DNA from: JAJYSO01 sp964579505
GTDB lineage: Bacteria > Bacteroidota > Bacteroidia > Flavobacteriales > Flavobacteriaceae
Assembly: GCA_964579505.1 (NCBI GenBank)
Contig: CAZOGC010000007.1
Coordinates: 69,245-133,244 of the forward strand
Reading direction: 5' to 3'
DNA: 64,000 nt
The notes beneath the pieces were generated by a model. The model saw nothing but the letters and a program-made list of their open reading frames with translations. It searched no databases and had not been told where the DNA came from. Both the position numbers and the translations under genes were made by a program. Positions 35,993 through 45,488 of the stretch are shown piece by piece. Positions within the stretch are counted from its first letter, which is position 1. Each line of letters begins with the position of its first letter.

Positions 35993-36988
35993 ATGAAAAA
36001 AATAACCAAAGAGACCTACCTTAAGTGGTATGAAGATATGGAGTTTTGGCGCAAGTTTGAAGACAAGTTGGCCCAAGTATACATTCAACAAAAAATACGT
36101 GGTTTTCTGCACCTTTACAGTGGGCAAGAAGCCGTTCTTGCCGGTGCTTTACACGCCATGAAGTCACAAGACCGCTACATTACTTCATACCGAAACCACG
36201 TACAACCCATCGGGCGTGGACTAGATCCTAAACATGTGATTGCCGAACTATACGGGAAAAACACCGGTAGCTCTCACGGTTTGGGCGGGTCTATGCACAT
36301 TTTTTCAAAAGAGCATAACTTCTTTGGTGGCCACGGCATTGTAGGAGGGCAAATTGCTCTAGGCGCAGGACTTGCTTTTGGCGATAAATATTTTAAACGC
36401 GACAACGTTACCCTAACCTATATGGGCGACGGAGCTATTCGACAAGGTTCTTTTCACGAAACCTTAAACTTAGCCATGTCTTGGAAACTTCCGGTGGTTT
36501 TCTGTATAGAGAATAACGGATACGCCATGGGAACCTCAACTCAACGTACTTCTAACCAAACTGATTTATGGAAATTAGCCTTGGGATATGATATGCCTAG
36601 TGGCCCGGTAGATGGTATGGACCCCGAGAAAGTAGCGATTGCTATGGATGAAGCTATTAAACGCGCACGTTCAGGAAACGGCCCTACGCTCTTAGAATTA
36701 AAAACATATCGTTATAGAGGACATTCTATGAGTGACCCGGCTAAGTATCGCTCTAAAGAAGAGGTAGAAGAATACCACAAATTAGACCCCATTTTAGAAG
36801 TAAAGAAAAAAATCTTAGACAATAAATGGGCTACTGAAGAAGATCTTAAGAAAATCGACAAAAAAGTACGCAATCACATTAAAGAATGCGAAAAATTTGC
36901 CGATGAATCTGAATTTCCGGATACCAGCGTAATGTACGATAGTGTTTACGAACAAAAAGATTACCCTTTTATCCCTCATAAATTATAA
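35993..36988 (+). CDS. pdhA: Pyruvate dehydrogenase E1 component, alpha subunit
   Basis: 331 residues from ATG 35993; the in-frame TTG six bases earlier is unlikely. It has the thiamine-diphosphate motif GDGAIRQGSFHETLNLA and the phosphorylation-loop-like region RYRGHSMSDPAKYR of E1 alpha. With an E1 beta encoded elsewhere it decarboxylates pyruvate and passes acetyl to the E2 encoded nine bases downstream. No beta subunit gene is in this operon, a common arrangement in the family. Confidence 0.93.
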   Translation: MKKITKETYLKWYEDMEFWRKFEDKLAQVYIQQKIRGFLHLYSGQEAVLAGALHAMKSQDRYITSYRNHVQPIGRGLDPKHVIAELYGKNTGSSHGLGGSMHIFSKEHNFFGGHGIVGGQIALGAGLAFGDKYFKRDNVTLTYMGDGAIRQGSFHETLNLAMSWKLPVVFCIENNGYAMGTSTQRTSNQTDLWKLALGYDMPSGPVDGMDPEKVAIAMDEAIKRARSGNGPTLLELKTYRYRGHSMSDPAKYRSKEEVEEYHKLDPILEVKKKILDNKWATEEDLKKIDKKVRNHIKECEKFADESEFPDTSVMYDSVYEQKDYPFIPHKL

Positions 36989-36997
36989 AAATAAATT

Positions 36998-38623
36998 ATG
37001 GCTGAAGTAATTAACATGCCCCGCTTGAGCGATACCATGGAAGAAGGCACCGTGGCTAAATGGCTTAAGAAAAAGGGAGACAAAATAGAAGAAGGAGACA
37101 TTTTAGCAGAAATTGAAACCGACAAAGCCACCATGGAATTTGAATCGTTCTATGACGGAACTTTACTTTACATAGGTGTAGAAGAAGGGGACACGGCTCC
37201 GGTTGATCAGCTATTAGCCATTATCGGAGAAGAAGGAGAAGACATTAAAAATCTTATTGCCGGAGACAAAAAAGACGCTAAAGAAGAGGCTCCTCAAAAA
37301 ACAACAGAAAACACCGCTCAAGAAACAGAAGAAACAAGCGAAGCTGCCGAAATTCCTGAAGGAGTAGAAGTAGTACATATGCCACGCCTTTCTGACACTA
37401 TGGAAGAGGGAACTGTAGCCTCTTGGATTAAAAAAGAAGGCGATGCTGTAGAAGAGGGTGATATCTTAGCTGAAATTGAAACCGACAAAGCTACTATGGA
37501 GTTTGAATCGTTCTTTGAAGGCACCTTACTCTATACCGGTTTAAAAGAAGGAGAAACAGCTCCTGTTGATGCGGTTTTAGCCATCATTGGTCCTAAAGGA
37601 ACCGATGTTAGCCAAGTACTAGCCAGCCTAAAATCTGATAACAAACCACAAAAAGCAGCGGCTAAACCCGCTGAAGCTGAAGAAAAAGCACCTGAAGCAC
37701 CTAGCCAAACAGCCGCTGCCTCAGAAGAAACTCAAACCAACACCAACAATAGCGGACGCATTTTTGCCTCACCATTGGCCAAACGTATGGCTGCCGACAA
37801 AGGCATTGATCTGGCTACTGTTAAGGGAAGTGGTGAAAATGGGCGTATCGTAAAACGCGATATCGAAAATTACAAGCCGAGCGCTCAACCAGCCGCAGCA
37901 ACTGCTCCGGCTGCCGTTACTCCATATGTTCCTGCGGGCGAAGAAAGTTTTGAAGTGGTTAAAAATTCGCAAATGCGCAAGACTATTGCCAAGCGTTTAA
38001 CCGCCTCTCAATTTGGTGCGCCACATTTCTACCTAACCATAGAGGCGGATATGGACAACGCTATGCAATCGCGTAAAACCATTAATGCCATTCCGGATAC
38101 CAAAATCTCATTTAATGATATGGTTATTAAAGCCACTGCAATGGCGTTGCGCAAACACCCACAAGTAAACTCACAATGGGATGGCGATACGACTAAAATA
38201 GCGCATCATATTCACGTGGGAGTTGCCGTGGCCGTAGAAGACGGATTGGTAGTTCCGGTGGTACGTTTTACAGACCAACAATCACTTACACAGATTGGTG
38301 CTGCTGTAAAAACGCTCGCCCAAAAAGCACACAACAAGAAAATTCAACCAAATGAAATGGAAGGCAGTACCTTTACGGTTTCTAACCTTGGTATGTTTGG
38401 TATTCAAGAATTTACCAGTATCATCAATCAGCCTAACTCGTGTATTTTATCGGTAGGAGCTATTGAAGAAAAACCCGTCGTTAAAAATGGAGAAATTGTG
38501 GTGGGTCACACCATGAAATTAACATTGGCCTGCGATCATCGTACCGTTGACGGAGCAACCGGCGCTAAATTCTTACAAACACTAAAAACCTATATTGAAA
38601 ACCCGGTAGCTATGCTGGCGTAG
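36998..38623 (+). CDS. pdhC: Pyruvate dehydrogenase E2, dihydrolipoamide acetyltransferase with two lipoyl domains
   Basis: 541 residues. Two lipoyl domains (about residues 1-80 and 125-205) share the segment ETDKATMEFESF with its lipoylated Lys and are almost identical across it. A peripheral subunit-binding domain follows (SPLAKRMAADKGIDLATVKG), then the catalytic domain with active-site HRTVDGA near the C-terminus. Ala/Pro/Glu-rich linkers join the parts. It forms the core of the complex that makes acetyl-CoA. A strong terminator closes the operon. Confidence 0.95.
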   Translation: MAEVINMPRLSDTMEEGTVAKWLKKKGDKIEEGDILAEIETDKATMEFESFYDGTLLYIGVEEGDTAPVDQLLAIIGEEGEDIKNLIAGDKKDAKEEAPQKTTENTAQETEETSEAAEIPEGVEVVHMPRLSDTMEEGTVASWIKKEGDAVEEGDILAEIETDKATMEFESFFEGTLLYTGLKEGETAPVDAVLAIIGPKGTDVSQVLASLKSDNKPQKAAAKPAEAEEKAPEAPSQTAAASEETQTNTNNSGRIFASPLAKRMAADKGIDLATVKGSGENGRIVKRDIENYKPSAQPAAATAPAAVTPYVPAGEESFEVVKNSQMRKTIAKRLTASQFGAPHFYLTIEADMDNAMQSRKTINAIPDTKISFNDMVIKATAMALRKHPQVNSQWDGDTTKIAHHIHVGVAVAVEDGLVVPVVRFTDQQSLTQIGAAVKTLAQKAHNKKIQPNEMEGSTFTVSNLGMFGIQEFTSIINQPNSCILSVGAIEEKPVVKNGEIVVGHTMKLTLACDHRTVDGATGAKFLQTLKTYIENPVAMLA

Positions 38624-38644
38624 TTTTTTCGATTTATAAAAATA

Positions 38645-38680
38645 AGTCCTGTAAATCAATTTATTTGCAGGACTTTTTTT
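38645..38680 (+). terminator. Terminator of the pdhA-pdhC operon
   Basis: A 12-bp stem pairs AGTCCTGTAAAT (38645-38656) with ATTTGCAGGACT (38663-38674), with one G-U pair and loop CAATTT, followed by seven T. Confidence 0.85.
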
Positions 38681-38730
38681 ATTTTCACACCACTATACTT
38701 ACTAAAAAAACATTTCTATATTTACACATT

Positions 38731-39687
38731 ATGAAAAAAATTACACTCCTCTTTATTTTTATCGGGTGCACCATGTACGGTCAGACCCCCACAAAAAACA
38801 CTACTGAAACCAGCGTGCAAATCACCACCGCCAGTATAGCAAAAACGTTGGGTTATTTATCATCAGACGCCTTAAAAGGACGAAAAACCGGGTCTGAAGG
38901 TATTGAAAAAGCCGCAAAGTACATCGAGCAGTTTTTAAAAAAAGCACATCTTAAACCCTATTACAAAACCTACCGCGATAGCTTTCAATTTAAAGGTATT
39001 ACCGGTTACAACATCGTTGCCTATAAAGAAGGAAGCGACCCAACCCTTAAAAACGAACTGGTTATTATTGGCGCACATTACGACCATATCGGCATACGAA
39101 AACCCGTTAATGGAGATTCTATAGCCAATGGCACCAACGACGATGCATCGGGAACGACTGCAGTTTTAGAGCTTGCAAGATATTTTGCTCATAAAAAAAC
39201 CAAACGAAGCATTCTCTTCGCTTTATTTTCAGGAGAAGAAGAAGGGCTAATTGGTTCTGCCCACTTAGCTCGTCGACTAAAAAATGAAAAGGCCAATGTG
39301 TATTGTATGCTTGAGTTTGAAATGATTGGAGTACCCTTAAAAAATGTACCTTACATGGCTTACCTTACCGGCTACGACCAATCTAATTTTGGCAAAAAGT
39401 TTAATGCCTATGCCGGGAAAAAAGTGCTCGGTTTTTGGGACAAAGCAAAGGCTTATAGACTTTTTAAGCGAAGTGATAATTACCCCTTTTATTATTTCTT
39501 AAAAATTCCGGCGCATACCCTTTCTACCTTCAATTTTAAAAATTTTACACAATACCACAAAGTAGGTGATGAAATGGAATTAGCCAACCTTCCGGCTATG
39601 CAAAAATTAATTGTTGCCACCATTCCCGGAATCACCGGAATTGTGAATGCTAAAACAGACGAGCTCAAGGTTCTTCAAGCAGAATAA
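38731..39687 (+). CDS. Secreted M28-family zinc aminopeptidase-like protein
   Basis: About 318 residues from ATG 38731, which gives a signal peptide (MKKITLLFIFIGCTMYGQ). Zinc-site segments are GAHYDHIG, TNDDASGTTAVLE, FSGEEEGLIGS and a C-terminal YHKVGDE. The third ligand region reads LEFEMIGV where many M28 enzymes have a DM pair, so metal geometry may differ slightly. It probably trims peptides in the periplasm or outside. A one-mismatch promoter element (TATATTTA, 38717-38724) precedes it. Confidence 0.85.
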   Translation: MKKITLLFIFIGCTMYGQTPTKNTTETSVQITTASIAKTLGYLSSDALKGRKTGSEGIEKAAKYIEQFLKKAHLKPYYKTYRDSFQFKGITGYNIVAYKEGSDPTLKNELVIIGAHYDHIGIRKPVNGDSIANGTNDDASGTTAVLELARYFAHKKTKRSILFALFSGEEEGLIGSAHLARRLKNEKANVYCMLEFEMIGVPLKNVPYMAYLTGYDQSNFGKKFNAYAGKKVLGFWDKAKAYRLFKRSDNYPFYYFLKIPAHTLSTFNFKNFTQYHKVGDEMELANLPAMQKLIVATIPGITGIVNAKTDELKVLQAE

Positions 39688-39713
39688 CGTATCTTGCCTA
39701 AAATTTAAACCGC

Positions 39714-40397
39714 ATGCCTAAACACATTATTGTAACCGGAACCAGCCGTGGTATAGGTCTTGAATTGGTTAAATTCTTTGCGGAAAAGGGGCACATAGTG
39801 TTGGCTTTATCGCGCAACACCAAACCGGTAAAAGCATTAAATTTTAGCACCGTACACCCGCTTGCTTTTGATATTACGAAGGAAGAAAATCACAAAGTGG
39901 CACGGCAGTACATTGCTGAACATTGGCCTAAAATTGATGTACTTATTCACAATGCCGGTCAAATTGTAAAAGACGCGTTCGAAAACATTCAACTAGCTGA
40001 CTTAAAACGTGTTTACAACACCAATGTATTTGGTGTTTTTGGGCTTACTCAAACCTTGCTTCCCCTAATGGAAAAAGACAGTCATATCGTGGTGGTAAGT
40101 AGTATGGGGGGTATTCAAGGTAGTGTAAAGTTTCCCGGGTTAACGGCTTATAGCTCTAGTAAAGCTGCGGTAATAAACCTTATGGAAGTTTTAGCGGAAG
40201 AATACAAAGCCACCGGCCCTGTTTTTAATGCGCTTGCTTTAGGTGCCGTGCAAACCGAAATGTTTTCAGAGGCTTTTCCGGGTGCCCAAGCCGGCACACA
40301 GCCGCAAACTATGGCCGAATATATCGGGCAGTTTGCACTAACCGGTTATAAAGTATATAACGGAAAAGTATTGTCTGTTTCTAATTCTACTCCGTAA
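39714..40397 (+). CDS. Short-chain dehydrogenase/reductase
   Basis: A 227-residue Rossmann-fold oxidoreductase: cofactor motif TGTSRGIGLEL at residues 7-17, NAG in LIHNAGQ, catalytic Ser in VVVSSMGG and YxxxK as YSSSK. The substrate is not identifiable. It is followed 7 bases later by the SprT-like gene, so the two are likely cotranscribed. Confidence 0.88.
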   Translation: MPKHIIVTGTSRGIGLELVKFFAEKGHIVLALSRNTKPVKALNFSTVHPLAFDITKEENHKVARQYIAEHWPKIDVLIHNAGQIVKDAFENIQLADLKRVYNTNVFGVFGLTQTLLPLMEKDSHIVVVSSMGGIQGSVKFPGLTAYSSSKAAVINLMEVLAEEYKATGPVFNALALGAVQTEMFSEAFPGAQAGTQPQTMAEYIGQFALTGYKVYNGKVLSVSNSTP

Positions 40398-40404
40398 TTA
40401 GCCC

Positions 40405-41001
40405 ATGCAAGAAACGCTGGCCAAATATCTTCCTGCCCATGCCGTTGCTCCCGTTTTTGAGCTAATTAAACAGCATCATATCTACCTGAAAATTGTACGC
40501 GAAAGGCGCACGCGTCATGGAGATTACCGAAAATTGCCTTCCGGGCAGCATCAAATTACCGTAAATGCCAATCTCAATAAATATCGTTTCTTAATCACGT
40601 TCATTCACGAAATTGCACATTTACTGGCATTTAAGCATTATGGAAAGCGTATAAAACCACACGGACAAGAATGGAAATATACGTTTCAACACCTTATGCT
40701 TCCTTTTATTCAACCCGGTATTTTTCCAAAAGATTTATTACCTATTCTAGCACGTCATTTTAAAAACCCTCGGGCCAGTAGTGATACCGATGCAGTATTG
40801 TCTGTTGCCCTGAAAAGCTACGACCCCAAAACCAATAAAAATTATATCTTTGAACTTCCTGAAGGAAGTGTTTTTCGTACTTATAACGGAAAAACGTTTA
40901 AAAAAGGGAAAAAGAGGGTAAAACGATATGAATGTCAAGAATTGGCTACCGGAAAAATTTATATTTTTCAACCCAACGCCGAGGTAGAATTACTCAAATA
41001 A
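40405..41001 (+). CDS. SprT-like zinc metalloprotease-domain protein
   Basis: A 198-residue protein with the SprT motif FIHEIAHLLAFKHYGKRIKPHGQEWK split as HEIAH plus a downstream His, the gluzincin-type zinc site. The C-terminal third is beta-rich and basic. Relatives include SprT and Spartan, the latter acting on DNA-protein crosslinks; the bacterial role is less clear. It lies between the SDR and the guanylyltransferase genes on the same strand. Confidence 0.85.
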   Translation: MQETLAKYLPAHAVAPVFELIKQHHIYLKIVRERRTRHGDYRKLPSGQHQITVNANLNKYRFLITFIHEIAHLLAFKHYGKRIKPHGQEWKYTFQHLMLPFIQPGIFPKDLLPILARHFKNPRASSDTDAVLSVALKSYDPKTNKNYIFELPEGSVFRTYNGKTFKKGKKRVKRYECQELATGKIYIFQPNAEVELLK

Positions 41002-41041
41002 TGCTGACCTCTATAAAATCACCGCACACGAATACAATTTT

Positions 41042-42124
41042 ATGAACCTAAACAAAAATCATTACGCAGTTATTATGGCCGGGGGGGTAGGCTCTCGTTT
41101 TTGGCCAATGAGTAAAAAAACAATGCCTAAACAGTTTCACGACTTGTTGGGTACCGGTCAAACTTTAATACAAAAAACCTTTAGCAGACTGGCTAAAATT
41201 GTGCCGGAAAAAAATATTTTCATACTTACCAATACAGCTTATACCCAACTTGTAAAAGAGGAAATTCCTACTATAACGGCTCGCCAAATCATTCCTGAAC
41301 CGGCTATGCGTAACACGGCGCCTTGCATTTTGTTGGCCGCCTTAAAAATTAAAAAAGAAAACCCCAACGCAAGTATGTTGGTAGCACCTAGTGATCATTG
41401 GATTGAAGATGAAGAAGCCTTTGCACAAGACGTGCACACTGCCTTCAAGGCAAGCCAAGAGGACTTATTAATGACATTGGGCATAAAACCTACCTTTCCT
41501 AACACCGGGTACGGCTATATTGAATATAACAACGCCGCAAAAAACCCCATTAAACCTGTAGAGAAATTTACTGAAAAACCGGACTACCAAACAGCGAGAA
41601 CATTTTTTGAAGCCGGGAATTACTTATGGAATGCCGGCATATTTATTTGGAAGGTTACCACTATTCTGAATGCTTTTCAAACACATCTTCCACAGATGTA
41701 CACTTTATTTTCGGCCGGAGAATCTTCTTTTAATACTCCTCAAGAAATTAATTTTATCAATTCAGAATACCAAAAAGCCGAAAACGTATCTATTGACTAT
41801 GGCATTATGGAAAAAGCCCGAAGAGTAGCTGTTCTCCCTGCTTCTTTTGATTGGAATGACTTGGGGTCTTGGGGTTCACTCTATGACAAAATGGATAAAA
41901 ATGAAGAAGGAAATGTTATTATTAATGCACGGGCTTACTTAGAAGATGCTCAAAATAATATTATTAGTGTTCCACACGGAAAAGTGGTGGTAATAGAAGG
42001 GCTTTCAAACTATATTATTGTAGAAAACGAGAACATTCTCCTTATTCATCCCAAAGAAAAAGAACAAGAAATAAAGCTCGTGCGACAAAAAGTACAAGAA
42101 AAATTTGGAGACGACTTAGGGTAG
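41042..42124 (+). CDS. Mannose-1-phosphate guanylyltransferase
   Basis: A 360-residue nucleotidyltransferase with the pyrophosphorylase signature AGGVGSRFWPMSKKTMPKQF, EPAMRNTAPC, PSDHWIED and VEKFTEKP. It makes GDP-mannose from GTP and mannose-1-phosphate for polysaccharide or glycan synthesis. It lacks the C-terminal isomerase domain of bifunctional ManC/AlgA. It converges on the ABC gene downstream with only 19 bases between. Confidence 0.93.
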   Translation: MNLNKNHYAVIMAGGVGSRFWPMSKKTMPKQFHDLLGTGQTLIQKTFSRLAKIVPEKNIFILTNTAYTQLVKEEIPTITARQIIPEPAMRNTAPCILLAALKIKKENPNASMLVAPSDHWIEDEEAFAQDVHTAFKASQEDLLMTLGIKPTFPNTGYGYIEYNNAAKNPIKPVEKFTEKPDYQTARTFFEAGNYLWNAGIFIWKVTTILNAFQTHLPQMYTLFSAGESSFNTPQEINFINSEYQKAENVSIDYGIMEKARRVAVLPASFDWNDLGSWGSLYDKMDKNEEGNVIINARAYLEDAQNNIISVPHGKVVVIEGLSNYIIVENENILLIHPKEKEQEIKLVRQKVQEKFGDDLG

Positions 42125-42143
42125 CGCTTCCTATAACAGCACT

Positions 42144-42911
42144 TTATTTTTCGTGTCTCAAATGCGCGGCGCGTACTTGTTTAAACAAATCAGAAGAGTA
42201 AACAAAATCTGAAATGGCTTCGTTATCGGTTCTAAACACTTCTTCATTTGTACCCTGCCATCTTAAATCGCCATTTTTTAGGAAAACGATATTTTGCCCT
42301 ATTTCTAAAACAGAGTTCATATCATGCGTATTAATTACGGTAGTAATTTTATACTGATGCGTAATTTGCTGAATTAGGTTATCAATAAGAATAGCTGTTT
42401 TGGGGTCTAACCCCGAGTTAGGCTCATCGCAAAATAAATATTTGGGGTTATTAACCACTGCCCGAGCTATTGCTACCCGTTTCTGCATACCTCCACTCAG
42501 TTCTGAAGGGGCTTTCTTTTCAACGTTCTCCAGCCCTACTTCCTCCAACACTTTTATCATTCTGTCGTAGCGTTCTTCTGCCGTCATATCAGAAAACATC
42601 TGCAGCGGAAACATCACATTTTCGCCTACATTCATGGTATCAAAGAGAGCACTTCCCTGAAAAACCATTCCCATTTGTTGGCGAAACTTGCGTTGTTCTT
42701 CCTCGTCTAGCTCATTATATACACAATCACCGTACTTAATCGTTCCTTCATCAGGTTTAAACAAACCGAGAAGGCATTTTAAAAAAACGGTTTTTCCCGA
42801 TCCTGATTGACCAATAATCAGGTTTGTTTTTCCTTTAAAAAACTTTGTAGTAACTCCTTTTAATACCTCTTCGCCATCAAAACCTTTATGTAAATTATCT
42901 ACCTCTATCAT
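42144..42911 (-). CDS. MlaF-like ABC ATPase
   Basis: A 255-residue ATP-binding subunit: Walker A GQSGSGKT, signature LSGGMQKRVAIARA, Walker B YLFCDEPNSGLDP. Gly-Met in the signature motif is typical of MlaF/Ttg2A ATPases of phospholipid transporters. It overlaps the permease gene by one base (ATGA) and should power it. The substrate-binding MCE protein is not encoded here. Confidence 0.9.
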   Translation of the reverse strand: MIEVDNLHKGFDGEEVLKGVTTKFFKGKTNLIIGQSGSGKTVFLKCLLGLFKPDEGTIKYGDCVYNELDEEEQRKFRQQMGMVFQGSALFDTMNVGENVMFPLQMFSDMTAEERYDRMIKVLEEVGLENVEKKAPSELSGGMQKRVAIARAVVNNPKYLFCDEPNSGLDPKTAILIDNLIQQITHQYKITTVINTHDMNSVLEIGQNIVFLKNGDLRWQGTNEEVFRTDNEAISDFVYSSDLFKQVRAAHLRHEK

Positions 42912-43648
42912 CAGCCTAACAGTAATTGCGTTAATACATAGTTTGCTACAATCAGCACCACACTAGTCCATACAAATGAAGTGGTGCTTGCTTTTCCTAC
43001 CTCTAACGATCCGCCTTTCATATAATAACCAAAATAGGCCGGAACGGTGGCTAAAATCATTCCAAAAAAGAACGATTTAATAAATGCATAAACCAATTGA
43101 AATGGAATAAAATCGGCCTGCATCCCTTTTAAAAAGGCATCGCTAGATACAAATCCTCCATACACTCCCACCATATAAGCGCCCAAAAGCCCTACAAACA
43201 TGGAGATGGCAATTACGAAAGGATAGACAAGCATCCCCATAATTTTAGGAAAAACCAGGTAGTTAACCGAGTTTATTCCCATTACTTCTAAAGCATCTAT
43301 CTGCTCGGTTACTCGCATAGTTCCTATACTTGATGTAATAAATGACCCTACTTTTCCTGCCATAATAATAGAGATAAATGTAGGAGCAAATTCAAGTATG
43401 ATAGATTGACGAGCCGCAAACCCTATTAGCGATTTCGGTAAAAGCGGGTTGCTTAAATTTAGTGCCATCTGTATGGTTACTACCCCGCCAATAAAGAACG
43501 AGAGAAAACAAACAATACCCATAGAACCTATGATTAAATCATCTATCTCTCTCATTACCAAATCATAAAGCACTGAGCGTTTCGTCATTCGCCCAAAAGC
43601 TTCCTTAAGCATGATAAAATATTGACCGATATTGTGGAAATACTTCAT
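42911..43648 (-). CDS. MlaE-like ABC permease
   Basis: A 245-residue MlaE-family inner-membrane permease with five to six helices and the family core GFAARQSIILEFAPTFISI and the segment GTMRVTEQIDALEVMGI. With the ATPase downstream it belongs to the phospholipid-trafficking ABC class that maintains outer-membrane lipid asymmetry. An MCE (MlaD) gene is expected elsewhere in the genome. A TATTTTCG promoter-like element lies on the minus strand at 43668-43675. Confidence 0.9.
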   Translation of the reverse strand: MKYFHNIGQYFIMLKEAFGRMTKRSVLYDLVMREIDDLIIGSMGIVCFLSFFIGGVVTIQMALNLSNPLLPKSLIGFAARQSIILEFAPTFISIIMAGKVGSFITSSIGTMRVTEQIDALEVMGINSVNYLVFPKIMGMLVYPFVIAISMFVGLLGAYMVGVYGGFVSSDAFLKGMQADFIPFQLVYAFIKSFFFGMILATVPAYFGYYMKGGSLEVGKASTTSFVWTSVVLIVANYVLTQLLLG

Positions 43649-43667
43649 GAATGGTTTTTTGACAAGG

Positions 43668-43675
43668 CGAAAATA
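43668..43675 (-). promoter_or_regulatory. Possible promoter element of the mla unit
   Basis: The minus strand reads TATTTTCG, one base off TAnnTTTG, 20 bases before the permease start. The same variant precedes exbB. Confidence 0.4.
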
Positions 43676-43735
43676 CTAAAAATTATGGGTTAAACATTTA
43701 TCTTCTCTCCAATCCCTTAAAATTAAAAATCTTGT

Positions 43736-43743
43736 TATGTTTG
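43736..43743 (+). promoter_or_regulatory. Promoter -7 element of the phosphatase gene
   Basis: TATGTTTG is an exact match to TAnnTTTG, 22 bases before ATG 43765. It makes the in-frame TTG at 43732 impossible as a start. Confidence 0.6.
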
Positions 43744-43764
43744 TCAACATCTGAACCTCAAATT

Positions 43765-45414
43765 ATGAAAAAATTATTTTCTTTTTTACTTATTGCGCTT
43801 CTGTGCTTGCCACTTGCGCATGCGCAACACACTCAAAACAGCCCTCAAATTTACACGCGCCCCAAATTGGTAGTGGGTATTGTAGTAGACCAAATGCGTT
43901 ATGATTATCTAACTCGGTTTTGGGAACGTTATGGAAACAACGGTTTTAAGCGTATGATTGCCGGGGGCTATTTATTGAAAAATACGCACTATAATTACGT
44001 ACCCACCTACACCGCCCCGGGACACGCCTCAGTGTATACCGGCACCTCGCCACGATTTCACGGAATTATCTCTAATAATTGGTATGACAAGACTATAGCC
44101 AAATCGGTTTACTGTGTAACCGATAACACTGTTAACCCGGTAGGTACAACTGATGAGGATGCTAGAAGATCTCCTCACCGACTTTTAGCAACCACCATAG
44201 CCGACCAAAATAGGTTAGCCACCGAATTCAGCGGAAAAACCATCGGTATTGCCCTCAAAGACCGTGCGGCTATATTGCCTGCCGGTCATTCAGCCAATGC
44301 AGCTTATTGGTTTCAAGGCAAAAAAGAAGGCCATTTTGTAACGAGCTCTTATTATGAAAAACAACTTCCCAAATGGGTTAAAGCCTTTAATGCTTCAAAC
44401 AAAGCCGAAAAATATTTAAAAACATGGAATACTTTATATCCTATTTCTACCTATAAAGAAAGTGGTAAAGATCGCAATACATACGAAGGTGGTTTTGCCG
44501 GAAAAGCTACTGCTACCTTTCCATACCACCTCAAAAAGTTAAGCAAAAAGAACGGCGGATTTAATATTTTAAAAAGCGTACCTTACGGAAATAACCTAAC
44601 TACCGATTTTGCTATAGCCGCTATAGATGGAGAACAATTAGGGCAAGATAACATTACTGATTTCCTAACCATCAGTTATTCTTCTACTGATTATGTAGGG
44701 CATAATTTTGGCGCAAATTCTAAAGAAGTAGAAGACACTTACTTGCGATTAGACCAGCAGTTAGCCCGCTTACTAACTGCTTTAGACCAAAAAGTTGGAA
44801 AAGGTAATTACACCTTGTTTTTAACGGCTGATCACGCCGGCATTGAAGTACCTGCCTATTTAAAAGATAAAAAAATTGCTGCCGGATATTTTGATACCGA
44901 TGCTATGGTAAAAAAGCTGAAAGCCTTTATTCAACAAAAATACAACTCCACCGGGTTAATTGCCGATATCTCTAATAAACAAGTGTTTTTTGATTATGAC
45001 GCATTGCATAAAGCAACTATAAATAGGGAAGAATTAGGAAATGTTATTCGTCATTTCTTAGTCAATTATCCTCAAGTTGCACAAGCCTATACTAGAAAAA
45101 TGATAGAGAGTGCTACGTTTACAGGAATGATAGCTAAACGCATTAAGAATGGGTTTAACCCTAAACGCAGCGGCGATGTGGCCTATGTTCTTGAACCCGC
45201 CATTATTAGCTACCATCACACAGGTTCTACCCATGGTAGCCCATACAAATACGACACGCATGTTCCTTTAATCTTTTATGGTAAAGGAATTAATCACGGA
45301 CAGACTACGCGGCACGCCCGCACCATAGATATTGCTCCTACTATAGCGGCCTTATTGGGTATCAATGCCCCTAACGCCACCACCGGGTCTGTATTATATT
45401 ATATAATTGACTAA
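43765..45414 (+). CDS. pafA: PafA-type alkaline phosphatase
   Basis: About 549 residues from ATG 43765 with signal peptide MKKLFSFLLIALLCLPLAHAQ. Zinc and nucleophile regions match PafA phosphatases: VVDQMRYDY, catalytic Thr in PTYTAPGHASVYTG, Asn in IISNNWYDK, the GIALKDRAAILPAGHSANA segment with the Lys and Arg that contact phosphate, TADHAGIE, and a C-terminal HGSPYKYDTHVPL with the last His. It releases phosphate from monoesters in the periplasm. The Thr nucleophile separates it from Ser-type PhoA. Confidence 0.82.
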   Translation: MKKLFSFLLIALLCLPLAHAQHTQNSPQIYTRPKLVVGIVVDQMRYDYLTRFWERYGNNGFKRMIAGGYLLKNTHYNYVPTYTAPGHASVYTGTSPRFHGIISNNWYDKTIAKSVYCVTDNTVNPVGTTDEDARRSPHRLLATTIADQNRLATEFSGKTIGIALKDRAAILPAGHSANAAYWFQGKKEGHFVTSSYYEKQLPKWVKAFNASNKAEKYLKTWNTLYPISTYKESGKDRNTYEGGFAGKATATFPYHLKKLSKKNGGFNILKSVPYGNNLTTDFAIAAIDGEQLGQDNITDFLTISYSSTDYVGHNFGANSKEVEDTYLRLDQQLARLLTALDQKVGKGNYTLFLTADHAGIEVPAYLKDKKIAAGYFDTDAMVKKLKAFIQQKYNSTGLIADISNKQVFFDYDALHKATINREELGNVIRHFLVNYPQVAQAYTRKMIESATFTGMIAKRIKNGFNPKRSGDVAYVLEPAIISYHHTGSTHGSPYKYDTHVPLIFYGKGINHGQTTRHARTIDIAPTIAALLGINAPNATTGSVLYYIID

Positions 45415-45441
45415 AAAGATAACCTTCTATAAAAACAAAAT

Positions 45442-45462
45442 AGGCCGGAAATTTTCCGGCCT
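45442..45462. terminator. Bidirectional terminator between convergent genes
   Basis: A 9-bp perfect stem pairs AGGCCGGAA (45442-45450) with TTCCGGCCT (45454-45462), loop ATT. The minus-strand side runs into a T-rich stretch and the plus side into a weaker one, so it likely serves both genes. Confidence 0.65.
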
Positions 45463-45488
45463 TACTTGTTTATAAAATATACTGTAAA

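Noticed and set aside
43765..45414. PafA-like phosphatase as a type IX secretion cargo
   Set aside because: It ends right after the catalytic domain and has no C-terminal secretion domain; a periplasmic location is more likely.
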